A stretch of 64,000 nucleotides of DNA from Epiperipatus broadwayi. Its lineage: Eukaryota > Onychophora > Udeonychophora > Euonychophora > Peripatidae. The notes under the pieces were generated by a model. That model did no database searches. It saw only the letters and a list, made by a program, of their open reading frames with translations, and had not been told where the DNA came from. Shown piece by piece: positions 24,084-35,300 of this stretch (positions are counted from its first letter, which is position 1; every line of letters starts with the position of its first letter). Where the stretch lies: positions 8,236,521 to 8,300,520 of the forward strand of contig JAQFVV010006200.1 in the NCBI GenBank assembly GCA_028023455.1. Direction: 5' to 3'. A program made the translations under genes and the position numbers.

Positions 24084-25375
24084 TTAGTTTCTCCCTCTAT
24101 CTGGCGGTTCGTACTTTTTTATGCCAGTTGGTTCACCTCGCCATGAGTTGTGTTGGTATCTGGATGGTTGCCCCACGGGTCTGGGGTGATATTTGGGAGG
24201 CTCTGCTTGTATGGGTGAGTGATCAATGGATGTGAGGAATTGGGCCATCTCCTCTATCTTTCTAACTCGACATCCCACCATAATCTGCTGTACATAGGGT
24301 AGTATATTCTGCTGTATTGCCCTAATGATTTGAGTTTCCGTGAACAGGAACACTGTTAACGATTGAAGATGTGCCACCTGCCTGATGAAAAATTGCGTGT
24401 GGGTCTTCTGGTTAATAGAACTATAGGCCTCTTTTAAAATTGTGTGGTAAATACCATCTTGGCACTCCTCGCTCCAAAAGTTCTCAATAAGGCAAATGAA
24501 TAACTTTCAAAGTCTGGTGGCTTATCTTCATAACAGTCCCACCACGACTTGGCATATCCCTGTAAATAATGGACAGCGAGGGCCACCTGGTCCACTGCCG
24601 GCCCTTGTTGAAATTTGAATAATTTTTGCAGGCTGTCTATGTGCACGCTCGGGTTTTTTCCTACGTCCCCTTTGAACGCCTTGACTTGGATGAATTTGGT
24701 TAGTGATATCGGTGAGTATACTATCTATTCCTTGGGCATAATGGGCGTTGACCTTTCCGCACAGATTTCTAGCAGAATCTGGGGTCTGTTTGTCATTCCC
24801 TCTGGTCCTTCTTCCTCGAAGCTCACTTTCTTTTTGGTTCTTGCCATATCCTCCTTCATACAATTGATCTCTTCCTTAATTTTGTTAATGCATGTATGAA
24901 AGATGGCTTCTTGTTTGTCTTGCTTGGCTATAAGCTCTCCTTTTATTTCTTGGATGGCATCCAGAGTCTCATACTTGTGGTCCTCCAGAGACCCCTCAAA
25001 TTTGTTATGGATATCCTCGCATTCCTGTCGGCACTCTATTCGTACCTCCTCTACCTTTGTTGCTTCAGTGCTATTCATGTTATCCCATGTGGTGGCCATA
25101 CACTCCTTCATCTTTCTGCTCTCGTCCTCGATCTTTGCCTCCAAACTTTCAAATCTCTTTCTGCTCTTGTCTTCAATTTCTGCCTTTAAATTCTCAAATC
25201 TCATTTCCATTCTCTGCAATATCCGTATCACTGTTTCCATAGTTACAGGTGGATTCTTGGCCTCCTTGGGTGTGTCACCACTCTCCACAATTATTTTACC
25301 TGACCTCAATGTCTTTCCCTGATCCATATCCTCACTACTGCCCTCCATTTGTCTCTTAGATTTAAGATACAACAC
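24084..25375 (-). pseudogene. Gag of nested LTR element, nearly intact
   Basis: Gag would build the element's virus-like particle and package its RNA. The minus-strand frame opens at 25375. The first ~215 residues are charged and strongly coiled-coil (repeats of the type RFE.LKAEIEDKSRK), ending KKVSFEEEGPEG. A TAG at 24725-24727 follows, and the same frame goes on into a capsid-like segment with VKAFKGDVGKN and YLQGYAKSWWDCY (the A..WW signature of LTR-element Gag). Near 24436 the frame shifts, and the C-terminal part reads INQKTHTQFFIRQVAHL and a Pro/Arg-rich tail (PDRGRN) ending at 24084. Full length would be about 430 codons. No CCHC zinc knuckle is visible. One stop plus one frameshift make this copy defective unless recoding occurs. 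GC is visibly higher than in its surroundings. Confidence 0.85.
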
Positions 25376-26179
25376 TTTAATTTTCTAACTACCCAGATAA
25401 GTTTATGGTTATTTTTTTTGATTTCAATATGGATGAACACCTCCTCCCCCATTTTCACCCTCTTCCCTTGCTCTACTCTCCCACTCCCGTACTTAATTTT
25501 TATTTATTTAAATAATGATTGTTATCCTACTCTTTTATTTAATATTAATTATTTCTAGATCTAGTTTTTACTGTGAAACATATATATCTATACTGATTAT
25601 TTACTATTTAGCTCTTTAATGCAAAGTATATCATAAAAAATTATTATAAGTTCTACCTGGCCTTCTTTATGTCTTCTTTCGTGGTCTGTTTTTGGAGTTG
25701 TTCTTCAGCACCTGAAACATCTTAACAAAATGATTGATTAACAATTGCATTGCTACACTTGATACACATATTTGAAAAAAAAAAAACTCTATATAACTTT
25801 TATTAAGAATCATTGCTTTTAAACTCTTTTTATTCTAAATAACTCGATCACCTATTGGCAAATTTATAGTGGTATTGCTACTGGGAGCCAGCCAAAGGGA
25901 TAGGGCTATCTGACCAGATGATCTGCTATTATTGGGTTGTATACTTTTCTAAGATCTATACTTAAATAGTTATATACATTTACAGCTTTAACAGAAAAAA
26001 ACATTATTATGGCTTTAGCACATATTTATATAAGAGAATGAAAGTATAACAAAAACTGTCATTATTTTATTTCTTTCATTGACTTACAACCGTTATATAT
26101 GCATGAATATTATTAAAAACATTTAAAAAAAAAAAATCTGCACATTTGCGATTATTAGAATCTTTATTTTATTATTTTT

Positions 26180-27200
26180 AACAGTGAAAGCATTTTAAAA
26201 GCTGTCACTTATTTAACTTTCTCAGACTTGGACATATTATAAATTTAAAATATTTATTTAAAAGATGTATTAACAAGGAAAAAATTATATTTAACATCAT
26301 TATTTAAAACATTTAGAAAAAATCATTATATTATCATATAGCGCACACACTACTTTACTATCTTTTTATCTTTGAATGCGAAAGCCCCTTAAAAGCTGAC
26401 ACTAATTTAATTCTCTCAGATTTGGAAATATTATTTGAGACATTTATTAAAAAAGTTATGTAGAACATCATCATTTAAAACATTTATGAAAAAAATTATT
26501 ATATATTATTTAGCGCACACTTCAAAACGTGGGCATATTATATTTATTTATAATATATTTATTAAAACGGAAAAATTATTATATATCTCAATATTATTAT
26601 TCTATATCTCACCCACTTCTTTATCATCTTTCTGTTTTAAATGTGAAAAACCCCTTAAAAGCCATCACTATTTTATTACATTGTAAACTCGTAAATACTT
26701 TGTTATTTAAAATCATTTATGGAAACTTTTATATATATACGCTACTATTTAGAACACATACTTTATTTTTATTATAAATGTGGAGGCCCCTTAAAAGCTA
26801 CCACTATTTTATCATACTGTAAACTCGAAAATACTTTTATGTTATTAAAATCATTTATGGAAACTTATATATATAAAAACACTATTTAAAACATACTTTT
26901 CCCTTTATTATTATAACTGTGGAGGCCCCTTAAAACTACCAGTATTTTATTTACGGGCATCCTGCATGTAATTTCACGTTTATGACAAAAAAAAAAACAA
27001 CATTATACAACATCTTATTCACTTCTTTGAAAAAAAAACACATTTTATTTTATAAAAATGAGAGCCCCTTAAAAGCTGTCGCTCTTTTATATCACTGGAA
27101 ACTTCCATGTATACGAAAACTATAAACATTATTTGGGAAAGCACTTCTTTATCTTTAATTAATATGAAAGTAAAAGCCCCTTAAAAGCTGTTACTTCTCT
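26180..27200 (-). repeat. Leader repeats with GCCCCTTAAAAGC motif
   Basis: Between the 5' LTR and gag of the nested element a motif close to GCCCCTTAAAAGCTG recurs at about 26185, 26386, 26653, 26786, 26927, 27065 and 27176, spaced 110-270 bp. Each copy is preceded by GTG/ATG-GA(G/A)-type bases and followed by an ACTATTTTAT-like stretch. The units between motifs are diverged and differ in length. A further direct repeat of about 70 bp (ATATAACATCATC.TTATTCAAATCACATA) lies at 27255-27390. The position suggests an RNA leader role, which is inference. Confidence 0.75.
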
Positions 27201-27683
27201 TTACTTCTTTTTAAGACTCACGAGAATTATACATGTAATAAACATTTACGAACTAGGAATAAAACATTATATAACATCATCATTATTCAAATCACATACG
27301 TGAAAGAAAACAAAACAAAACTGCTGTTTTATATAACATCATCGTTATTCAAATCACATATGTGAAAGAAAACAAAACAAAACTGCCACTAATTTATTTT
27401 ATAGGTTCGTGAAAATGAAAAAAAACTTTTATGTGGGAAAAAAAAATGAGTATATGACATACTATTTACTTGAAACATATTTTTATATATATACTGAGAG
27501 ATAATATTTATATTTATATTAACAATGACTCACAGGGAGTGTGTATCAATATTCAAAAAAATTTTTAAGCTGGGTGTCCGAAAAAATTTTCAAAAAAAAT
27601 TTTTTTTTCCCCTTTTTTTTAAACATATGTTATATCTATCACTATCTACTACTATCTCAGGTATATGGGTGCTTGTATTTGAA

Positions 27684-27702
27684 GCCCTACATTGACACGC
27701 CA
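27684..27702 (-). promoter_or_regulatory. Primer-binding-like site, nested element
   Basis: On the minus strand the site reads TGGCGTGTCAATGTAGGGC, beginning 25 nt after the 5' LTR end. It resembles the tRNA-Lys primer site TGGCGCCCAACGTGGGGC with C-to-T or G-to-A type changes. A matching site sits at nearly the same distance in the outer element. The gap to the LTR is larger than usual. Confidence 0.5.
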
Positions 27703-27727
27703 AACCTGGAGAAAAGTAAAAAAAATC

Positions 27728-30700
27728 TGTGCCGGTCGGATTTGTATGTTCAAGTAACAAGATCTAGCATCTAGGCAAAAGTACCTCGAATCCAATTGTG
27801 AGCAAAAAACACAGGTCAGGAACACTCATGAACTCTGCCCTATTTACCTATTACCCAGATCTATAACATTATGAGCAACAATCCCAATGACATCGACTTA
27901 ATTTACTTCTCACCGCCGCCATCGGTCATCGGAGACACAAAAAAGACTCTAGGCTAAACTTATATGATAGAATAAATTAATAATGAAGGCTCGTGACCTA
28001 GTATATTAATTATGTGTTGAGCAGAGATCATCTAGTCATATTGAGCATAAGTAATAACTTAATATTTTAACTTAACTAAAAGAAAGCAATGGTTCAAGTT
28101 GATATATATATATTTAAGATTTATTAATAACAAAATTATGTCGGGTTATTTACCTGACATGAGCCTCGTACGTATTATATATATGTGTTTGATTCATATT
28201 TAATGATAACATAAGATTTGCGGCTATGACAATAATATATATATATATGTGATTTCATGAATTAGCGCTATTAGAATACATTACTGGAATACTATTACAC
28301 CCCCAGAGACAAAAAGAGCATTTACTTAATTAAAAAAAAACCCAATAATTTTATAAGCACATATTATATTTGGTTACATTCAATATTATTATTAATTCTG
28401 AGTTATAAATAATTACTGTGCAGGGTGGGTAATGAATAATTATATAAACGATAATAAATCTATCGCATTAATACGTATATTAAACGAATAGAAATATGTC
28501 TGTTTAAAGAAATCATCTCATTACGGCTTATGACTATTTCTGGGTGATTATAAATAATTACTGTGCAGGGTGGGTAATGAATAATTATATAAACGATACT
28601 AAATCTATCGCATTAATACGTATATTAAACTAATGGAAATATGTCTGTTTAAAGAAATCATCTCATTACGGCTTATGACTATTTCTGGACGACTAATAAG
28701 ACACTGAAAGGCGGTGCATGCATGATGGCTGATTGGGTTGGTCCAATTATGAATCCTGGAGTGTGCTTCATGAACTTTAAGAACGAAGTTGACTGATTTC
28801 CTCTGCAACGTAGGCAGGGTTGGTATTGAGATGAATGACAGTCGACTATGTCATTATCGGGCTGGATTTTCCAGAGCGATTCCTGTATAAAGCATGCACA
28901 TGAGACCAAGGATGTCCCCAGGGTGGTTTTACAGCCAGGTTTAAGGACATTGAGCACAACGATGGGGTTCGACTGAGCGAATACCTCCATGTGAGAAAGA
29001 AGCACGAACATATATATAAATGAAGTGGCCTTTATGCATGTAACGTTTAATAATATAATATAAACATAATTCTAAAGATTAAAGATTATCGAAACATATT
29101 TATTGCCCATAAATTATGAAATATTCGGCGTAATAATATGGCTTCATTAAACAAACATGGATAATAATTATACTAAAATATAAAACTAAGATCTTAAGAT
29201 CCCCCTCCCCCTTTACATTATATTACTTAATATTATTCATTACTTCCCATACATTTAATAATTCTCAAGTTTGGTTAATCAATGCCCTTGTGAAAATATA
29301 TAAATTATTACAAAATAAGTAGGTGGTGGTAATAGCTAAGATGCGTTTACATATATAATTTAAGAATAAAAGATAGCGCATTATTTAGGAAGGAAAATGT
29401 GAAAAAAAAAACAGATGTCAATCTGTTTTTCCACAGTAAACATAAAAATATAATTAGTTTATTTATCTAAAATTGTGAGCACCTGGGCAAGTCGAATAAG
29501 ACTTGTTTTGATCAAATTATAAATTATTTACCCGGTAAATGATGGGTGGGGAAACAAAAATGAATTATATGCTTGCGATTTTAGAATATTATTGGCGTTT
29601 ATTTTAAAATATAAATACATAATCTTAATGAAAATTATTTGCCGCTTGGAAATAAAAAAAGAAAAAACATTTTATAGGAGGCTTAATATAGATTAGTTAT
29701 CTAGAGTTATACGAATACATATTTTGAAGACATTTAAAATAGGTGATTAAAATATAAATTTTACAGAGAAGGCAGGATTTAAGAATTGCAAGCCGTCAAA
29801 GTTCTTTTACCTTGCTTATTTAGAAGAGCGATTTTACTAGAAGTCAGTCCATCGGTATTGTTTCACTAGATCTAATGTAGTATTACTATTTGAAAATTAG
29901 CATTTCATTTTCACTGGAAAAATACATAAAGTTCATTGGTACGGGATGCAAAGCTCGTTCATGGGAACAGCATATTAGAATGGAGGGAAAAGGTGAAATT
30001 TTCCCTACTCACCACACATTGAGTGAGAATCAAAACTGGCATGGAATATGTATAGCAACATAATTATTTAATGGTCTCCTCCTCTCGTGGATACAAATCC
30101 AGCAGTATATATACTTTTATTTTGAAGCTGTAACTTAGCAACTACTGCTGGACCTGAGGCGGTTGACGCACTTAAGTTTCATCTGGAATAGTTTGACTGG
30201 ATACTCTTATCTAGAAAGATGTTTGAAACAATGCAAGTTTGTTATCAGTTTCTCGAGCGATTGTTTTAAAATATATCTTATGGTTTTAAAACCAGCTAGC
30301 ATGGACAATTTCCACTAATGGGTTTATTTTATTATTACCAATTCGTAATCTTTTACTTTAATCTAAGGGGTCTTCCGAGTAATTGTTTTTCGAGTGACTT
30401 CTTAACAAGATTGCATCATTTCTGGCTACAAAATTATATATGAAAAAATAAATATTTGAAACCAGGCACTCTTCACAAACCTGGGAGCTTAATTGTAAGT
30501 ATAGAGGATTTGAACTCAGATTTTCAAGCACCCTTAAACTATCTACACTATCTCATACAACTGATACACATAACCACACACATGTAGAAAAGATTAATAA
30601 TCACCAATATACGTATTTCATGCTAAATCAGCACTCATCAGTTGGTCCAGACTATCATCTCTTACACATATATATATAATCAATGCTCAGTTTATATTAA

Positions 30701-32011
30701 GATAGCAAATCTTCATACTTTAATGGACAGGCTTTAATCCACTGCAGCCGCCAACTTTTCAGCCATGCATATCATTAAAAATATGATGATGAAAACTCAA
30801 ATCCCATGCTAATGCTAATATTATTGCCATGCCCATGTTAACCTGAAGTCACTCTGACCCCTCATGTATAGGACAGTATCCATTAAATACATATAAGAGG
30901 GTTGGACAGGATACAAGCTTAATATGTAAATATTTGAAACCAGGCACTCTTCACAAACCTGCAGTGGATTAAAGCCTGTCCATTAAAGTATGAAGATTTG
31001 CTATCTTAATATAAACTAAGCATTGATTATATATATGTGTGAGAGATGATAGTCTGGACCAACTGATGTGGGATGGTTTAGCATGACATACGTATATTGG
31101 TGATTATTAATCTTTTCTACATGTGTGTGTTTATGTGTATCAGTTGTATGAGATAGTGTAGATAGTTAAAGGGTGCTTGAAAATCTGAGTTCAAATCCTC
31201 TATACTTACAATTAAGCTCCCAGATTTGTGAAGAGTGCCTGGTTTCAAATATTTACTTATTAAGCTTGTATCCTGTCCATCCCTCTTATATGTATTTAAT
31301 GGATACTGTCCTATACATGAGGGGTCAGAGTGACTTCAGGTCAACATGGGCATGGCAATAATATTAGCATTAGCATGGGATTTGAGTTTTCATCATCAGA
31401 TTTTCAATGATATGGATGGCTGAAAAGTTGGTGGCTGCAGTGGATTAAAGCCTGTCCATTAAAGTATGAAGATTTGCTATCTTAATATAAACTGAGCATT
31501 GATTATATATATGTGTGAGAGATGATAGTCTGGACCAACTGATGAGTGCTGGTTTAGCATGAAATACGTATATTGGTGATTATTAATCTTTTCTACATGT
31601 GTGTGGTTATGTGTATCAGTTGTATGAGATAGTGTAGATAGTTGAAGGGTGCTTGAAAATCTGAGTTCAAATCCTCTATACTTATATGAAAAAATAATAA
31701 CTTTCATATATAATACCTTATATATATATATATAATATAACTATTAATTTATTCACAATCTCCTACACTGAAATATATAGATATTTATTATTTATGCCCG
31801 TATATACATGAGAATATTATTAAATAAAATATTTTTAAATTAAAATACATACGTGTTAATGTGATTTATGTTATAATACTAACCAAAAGAAATATATATA
31901 TATTATTAGTTATGTATATACGTGCGTAAAGGTGGGTTTGAATACAGTTAGGTGGTAGGAGATTGGATGAGGGCTCTGAAGCAGGATCTGAGCATCAGAT
32001 CATCTGCTTCA
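27728..32011 (-). repeat. Nested element 5' LTR
   Basis: Length 4284 bp, made of the 2.9 kb LTR plus a 1231-bp foldback insertion (30452-31682) and a direct duplication of about 150 bp (about 28390-28700). On the minus strand a 110-codon frame (28679-29011) starts with a hydrophobic stretch; differences from the left LTR copy mostly change the amino acid, so it is probably not under selection. Confidence 0.85.
30452..31682. mobile_element. Foldback repeat with tRNA-like B box, copy B
   Basis: The insert is bounded by TATATGAAAAAATAA on both sides (30437-30451 and 31683-31697), a 15-bp target duplication. It contains one left arm (CACTCTTCACAAACCTGGGAGC..., 30452-30780) and two right arms (about 30966-31250 and 31430-31682), each ending with TGAGTTCAAATCCTCTATACTTA, a tRNA B-box-like stretch preceded by an A-box-like TAGATAGTTGAAGG. 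The matching site in the left LTR (about 23268) is empty, so the insert is younger than the nested element. Confidence 0.8.
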
Positions 32012-32160
32012 ATATATATATATAATTATAATTGAAATAATATTTTTAATTATATATATAATATATTATATATATATTATAATATATATATATATATATA
32101 TAATATATTATATATATATATAATATATTATAATTGAAATATATATATAATTATAATTGA
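32012..32160. repeat. TA-rich microsatellite with ATAATTATAATTG units
   Basis: Almost pure A/T with TATATA runs and ATTGAAATA interruptions. It is the right flank of the nested element and part of the outer element's internal region; the left half of the same microsatellite is at 20671-20681. Confidence 0.85.
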
Positions 32161-32283
32161 AGTACTGCGGATTTAAAGATTGTTTGTAATTGTTTGTAAA
32201 CCGTTAAAAATATTAGTTCAATTATAATTACAATATTGTTTTTAATTAACGGATATTTTATTTATTTTACATATATATATATT

Positions 32284-32302
32284 GACCCATGTTGTGATGC
32301 CA
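32284..32302 (-). promoter_or_regulatory. Primer-binding-like site, outer element
   Basis: On the minus strand the site reads TGGCATCACAACATGGGTC, starting 21 nt after the outer 5' LTR. It aligns with the nested element's site and with the tRNA-Lys primer site. This sets the outer element's orientation. Confidence 0.5.
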
Positions 32303-32323
32303 TGAACTAAAAAAAATTTACTA

Positions 32324-35300
32324 TGTAACGTTCAGGTTCATATGTTCTGTTAACAAAATGCAGAGACCAAGCAGAATACAGAAAGCTCAGCATATCTGGG
32401 GAGGAAACCATCCCAAAGAGTACTAAGTCTTAAACTATTTGCCTGTGCTCCCACAATCTTCACTACATGAGCAACTCTCCTGATGCTACTAATAGTACAA
32501 CTTCTTTTTTAGTCCCAGGGGTCAGGGAGACACATGACTCAATAATAATAAGCCCTGCCCTAGGTTCACTGACATACTATCAATACATATCTATAGGTAG
32601 TGTACAAATGAATAACACTAAGATCTTTAAAAATTCTGAAATGAATGAATAAGGTGAGACAATGTGGTATGGATCGTATGGAAATGTAGCACAACAATAG
32701 ATATAATATAATCTAAAATTTAATAATTGTCCAACTGAATATATTTAACATCAATAAGTTGGCTACATTTGTTAGACAATTACACAGATAATAATGTAAT
32801 GCTTATATGTTAGAGAAAGAAAATTTCATTATGGTGAAATATTTATTTGAGGCTCTATACTTTCATGCATGAATATAGAGTAAAATCATAGATCAATATG
32901 CCATATTGAAATGCCACCTAATTGGGTTAAGGGATGCAAGTATGTACGATGGAGATATTAAAGCATTATAAACACAATCATAATTATACATACCAATAAG
33001 TAACTTATGTTATTAATGAGATTTATTAAGCTAATCAAATGGTGTACATGAACTTAGAATCACAAGAATATTGGGAGACTCATTATTCATAACTATGTGA
33101 TATTGATATATGTAAAAATATGAAAGGATTAAATAATGTGGTAGCTTAAATGCTTAGTAAATATAGACATATAGGGTTTAACTGGTGTTCAGTGGTTCTG
33201 ATGGAGAATATGTATGTGAAAATATACAGGAGCATGGCACATTGAAACCGTGAGACTTTCCCTATGTCTATGAAGGGTTCATCACATATAAGCAGAATCA
33301 CTGGACTGGGCCCTCACCCCAATAAAATCTATGAATGCATGATTGAACATCTAGGTCCCTAGGTGCGCCTTTCATGTCTACTCTGATGTGGGAACCTTAA
33401 AGATTTGTGACAGTCTTAGCCATATGTACCCTGTGGAGAAAATTGACAAGCATACTATAAAATCATAGATTTATTTATATATCTGCACCAGCAACATATG
33501 AATAACTATAGTAACAATAATAATTAATGATATATTACTCTCAAAGTGTAGCATGTTATTGTGCGGTTATATTTAATCCATTTTTAAGTCTTAACAGATT
33601 TCAAATAAATTTACATACTTGTAGGCTTAAAAATTAGAGTAGATCATATGATTTCAAGACAGTAACCACATTCAACATTGTTCTAATAATAATTAAATGG
33701 GCTATGAATGCATGATGAGTGGATTCTTAGAAACCTAATATTTAATCATGCATGTTTAAAATATCTCTGTAGTTATAACTTCGCATATACCCCCATTATA
33801 CTTCAACTTAAAATAAACAAATAAATATATTAAATAGCATAAATATATTACTATGGATGACTTAACTACTATATGAAACACAATGGGTTTCATCAAATCC
33901 ACAGTAATCTATATTGTAACAGAAACTGAGTTCAAACCCTATTACAAAAGAAGAAAAAGAGGGTAGAAGAGTTTTTCATTTTCTTTGTGTGTTATTATTA
34001 TTGTTATATATATATATTATTTTATTATTTATTTATTGGAGAAGTCACACAGACAAGCACATATGTATTTTACTGGGGTAAGAAAAAATGACGGTGGGTA
34101 TGGGTTAATATTCATAGTTGGCATACATGTAGATAGATAAATGTTGTTTTTAAGAGAAAAAAGGGTAAAATTAAGAGAGAATTTAAAGCATATAAAATGT
34201 TTGTTTTTGCTCCTATGATCTCAGGAATTAATTAACTAAATATTTTTCTTATTGTACTAAAAACAGATGGAACTAATTTTTGCTATCTCATTCTAGTTTA
34301 ATGAATTGATTTACTTTAAATATTCGGACTTTGTCAAAATAATTTTAATTAAAGAAGGAAAAAAGTAAAGGAAGCAAAGAAATGTGTAATGCCCATTATA
34401 AATTACAATTTTTGATTTCTTTTGTCTATATTTTAAATTAAATGAAAAAGTGTATCTAAAGTTTACAAAAATAAGTAAAAATCGATATGGCCAAGAGGTT
34501 TTTCTTTTGTTTGTTCTTTTCAAAAAAAAAATTTGGAAACAAAAGAAATGCCAGAGATAAGAAAAAAAAAAAGAAATAGTTTGATTATTAATTAGTCAGT
34601 TGAGGAGAAAGCAATACACTTATGAAAATCTGTCGATGAACATACAAAGAAAAAAAGTAATATATCTACAGCAAAAGTAAAAGAGAAGACGTGGAATAAA
34701 CTGTTGTCACTGTTTGCAAAATTGAAAATGAAACTCTAAAAGCAAACTTCATGGATCACATGGTGTAAAGTTATAATCATGTCGGGGTACCTGTTTGGGT
34801 TCCAGCTTTCTTTGTCATCTATGTTATGAGAACCCATTGTGATATCCATTCCCTAAGTATACCACTTGCAATCAGGAACCACAACAACTGGATCTACTGC
34901 ATTACATCTGTCAACCCTGGAAATTGTGTAAAAGAAATCAAAAGAAATATGTTGTTAGGAGATGGACTCAATAATTGGAATGCCCAAGTAGAAAAGATGG
35001 ACACTAAGATCCGCCTACGCTAATCCCAGAATTATCAGGTAATGAGTGCATTCAGGAACATATAAGTAAGTTCTGCTGATTTCTAACTCATAATTCCAAT
35101 CAAATCAAACCATGTGATAATATAACCCTTTATGTATGTATTTTTTTTGTTTCTCCCTCATCATAATTTATAAAAATAATATTTTATCATATACATGATT
35201 TATGCTAATAGATTTCCAATTAAATCATTTACTTCATTTTAATATGTGTTACGCAATTACTTGTGTACATTATCATTAATTAGTAATATATTTGTGTGTG

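Larger units (their letters stand above)
20682..32011 (-). mobile_element. Nested gag-only LTR retrotransposon
   Basis: Two direct repeats start TGTGCCGGTCGG and end CTGCTTCA, obeying TG...CA. Both outer ends abut TA microsatellite with ATAT(AT) on each side, a plausible target duplication. The internal 4.1 kb (23579-27727) carries gag on the minus strand, a tRNA-Lys-like primer site next to the right LTR, a long repeat-rich leader, and no protease, RT or integrase. It is therefore probably non-autonomous and dependent on a helper. The LTR copies are very similar apart from one 1.2 kb insertion and one ~150-bp duplication in the right copy, so insertion was fairly recent compared with the outer element. 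Confidence 0.85.

Noticed and set aside
24603-25322. Plus-strand frames of 94-139 codons opposite gag.
   Set aside because: They are antisense shadows of the gag coding region on the minus strand.
23762-27400. CRISPR-like array.
   Set aside because: The repeats are retroelement tandem repeats with variable spacers that are themselves related; there are no cas genes and the DNA is eukaryotic in character.
28679-29011. 110-codon minus-strand frame in the nested LTR with a hydrophobic start, also seen at 21641-21862.
   Set aside because: The two LTR copies differ mostly at positions that change the amino acid, and one copy has an early stop. That is the pattern of neutral drift, so no protein is called.
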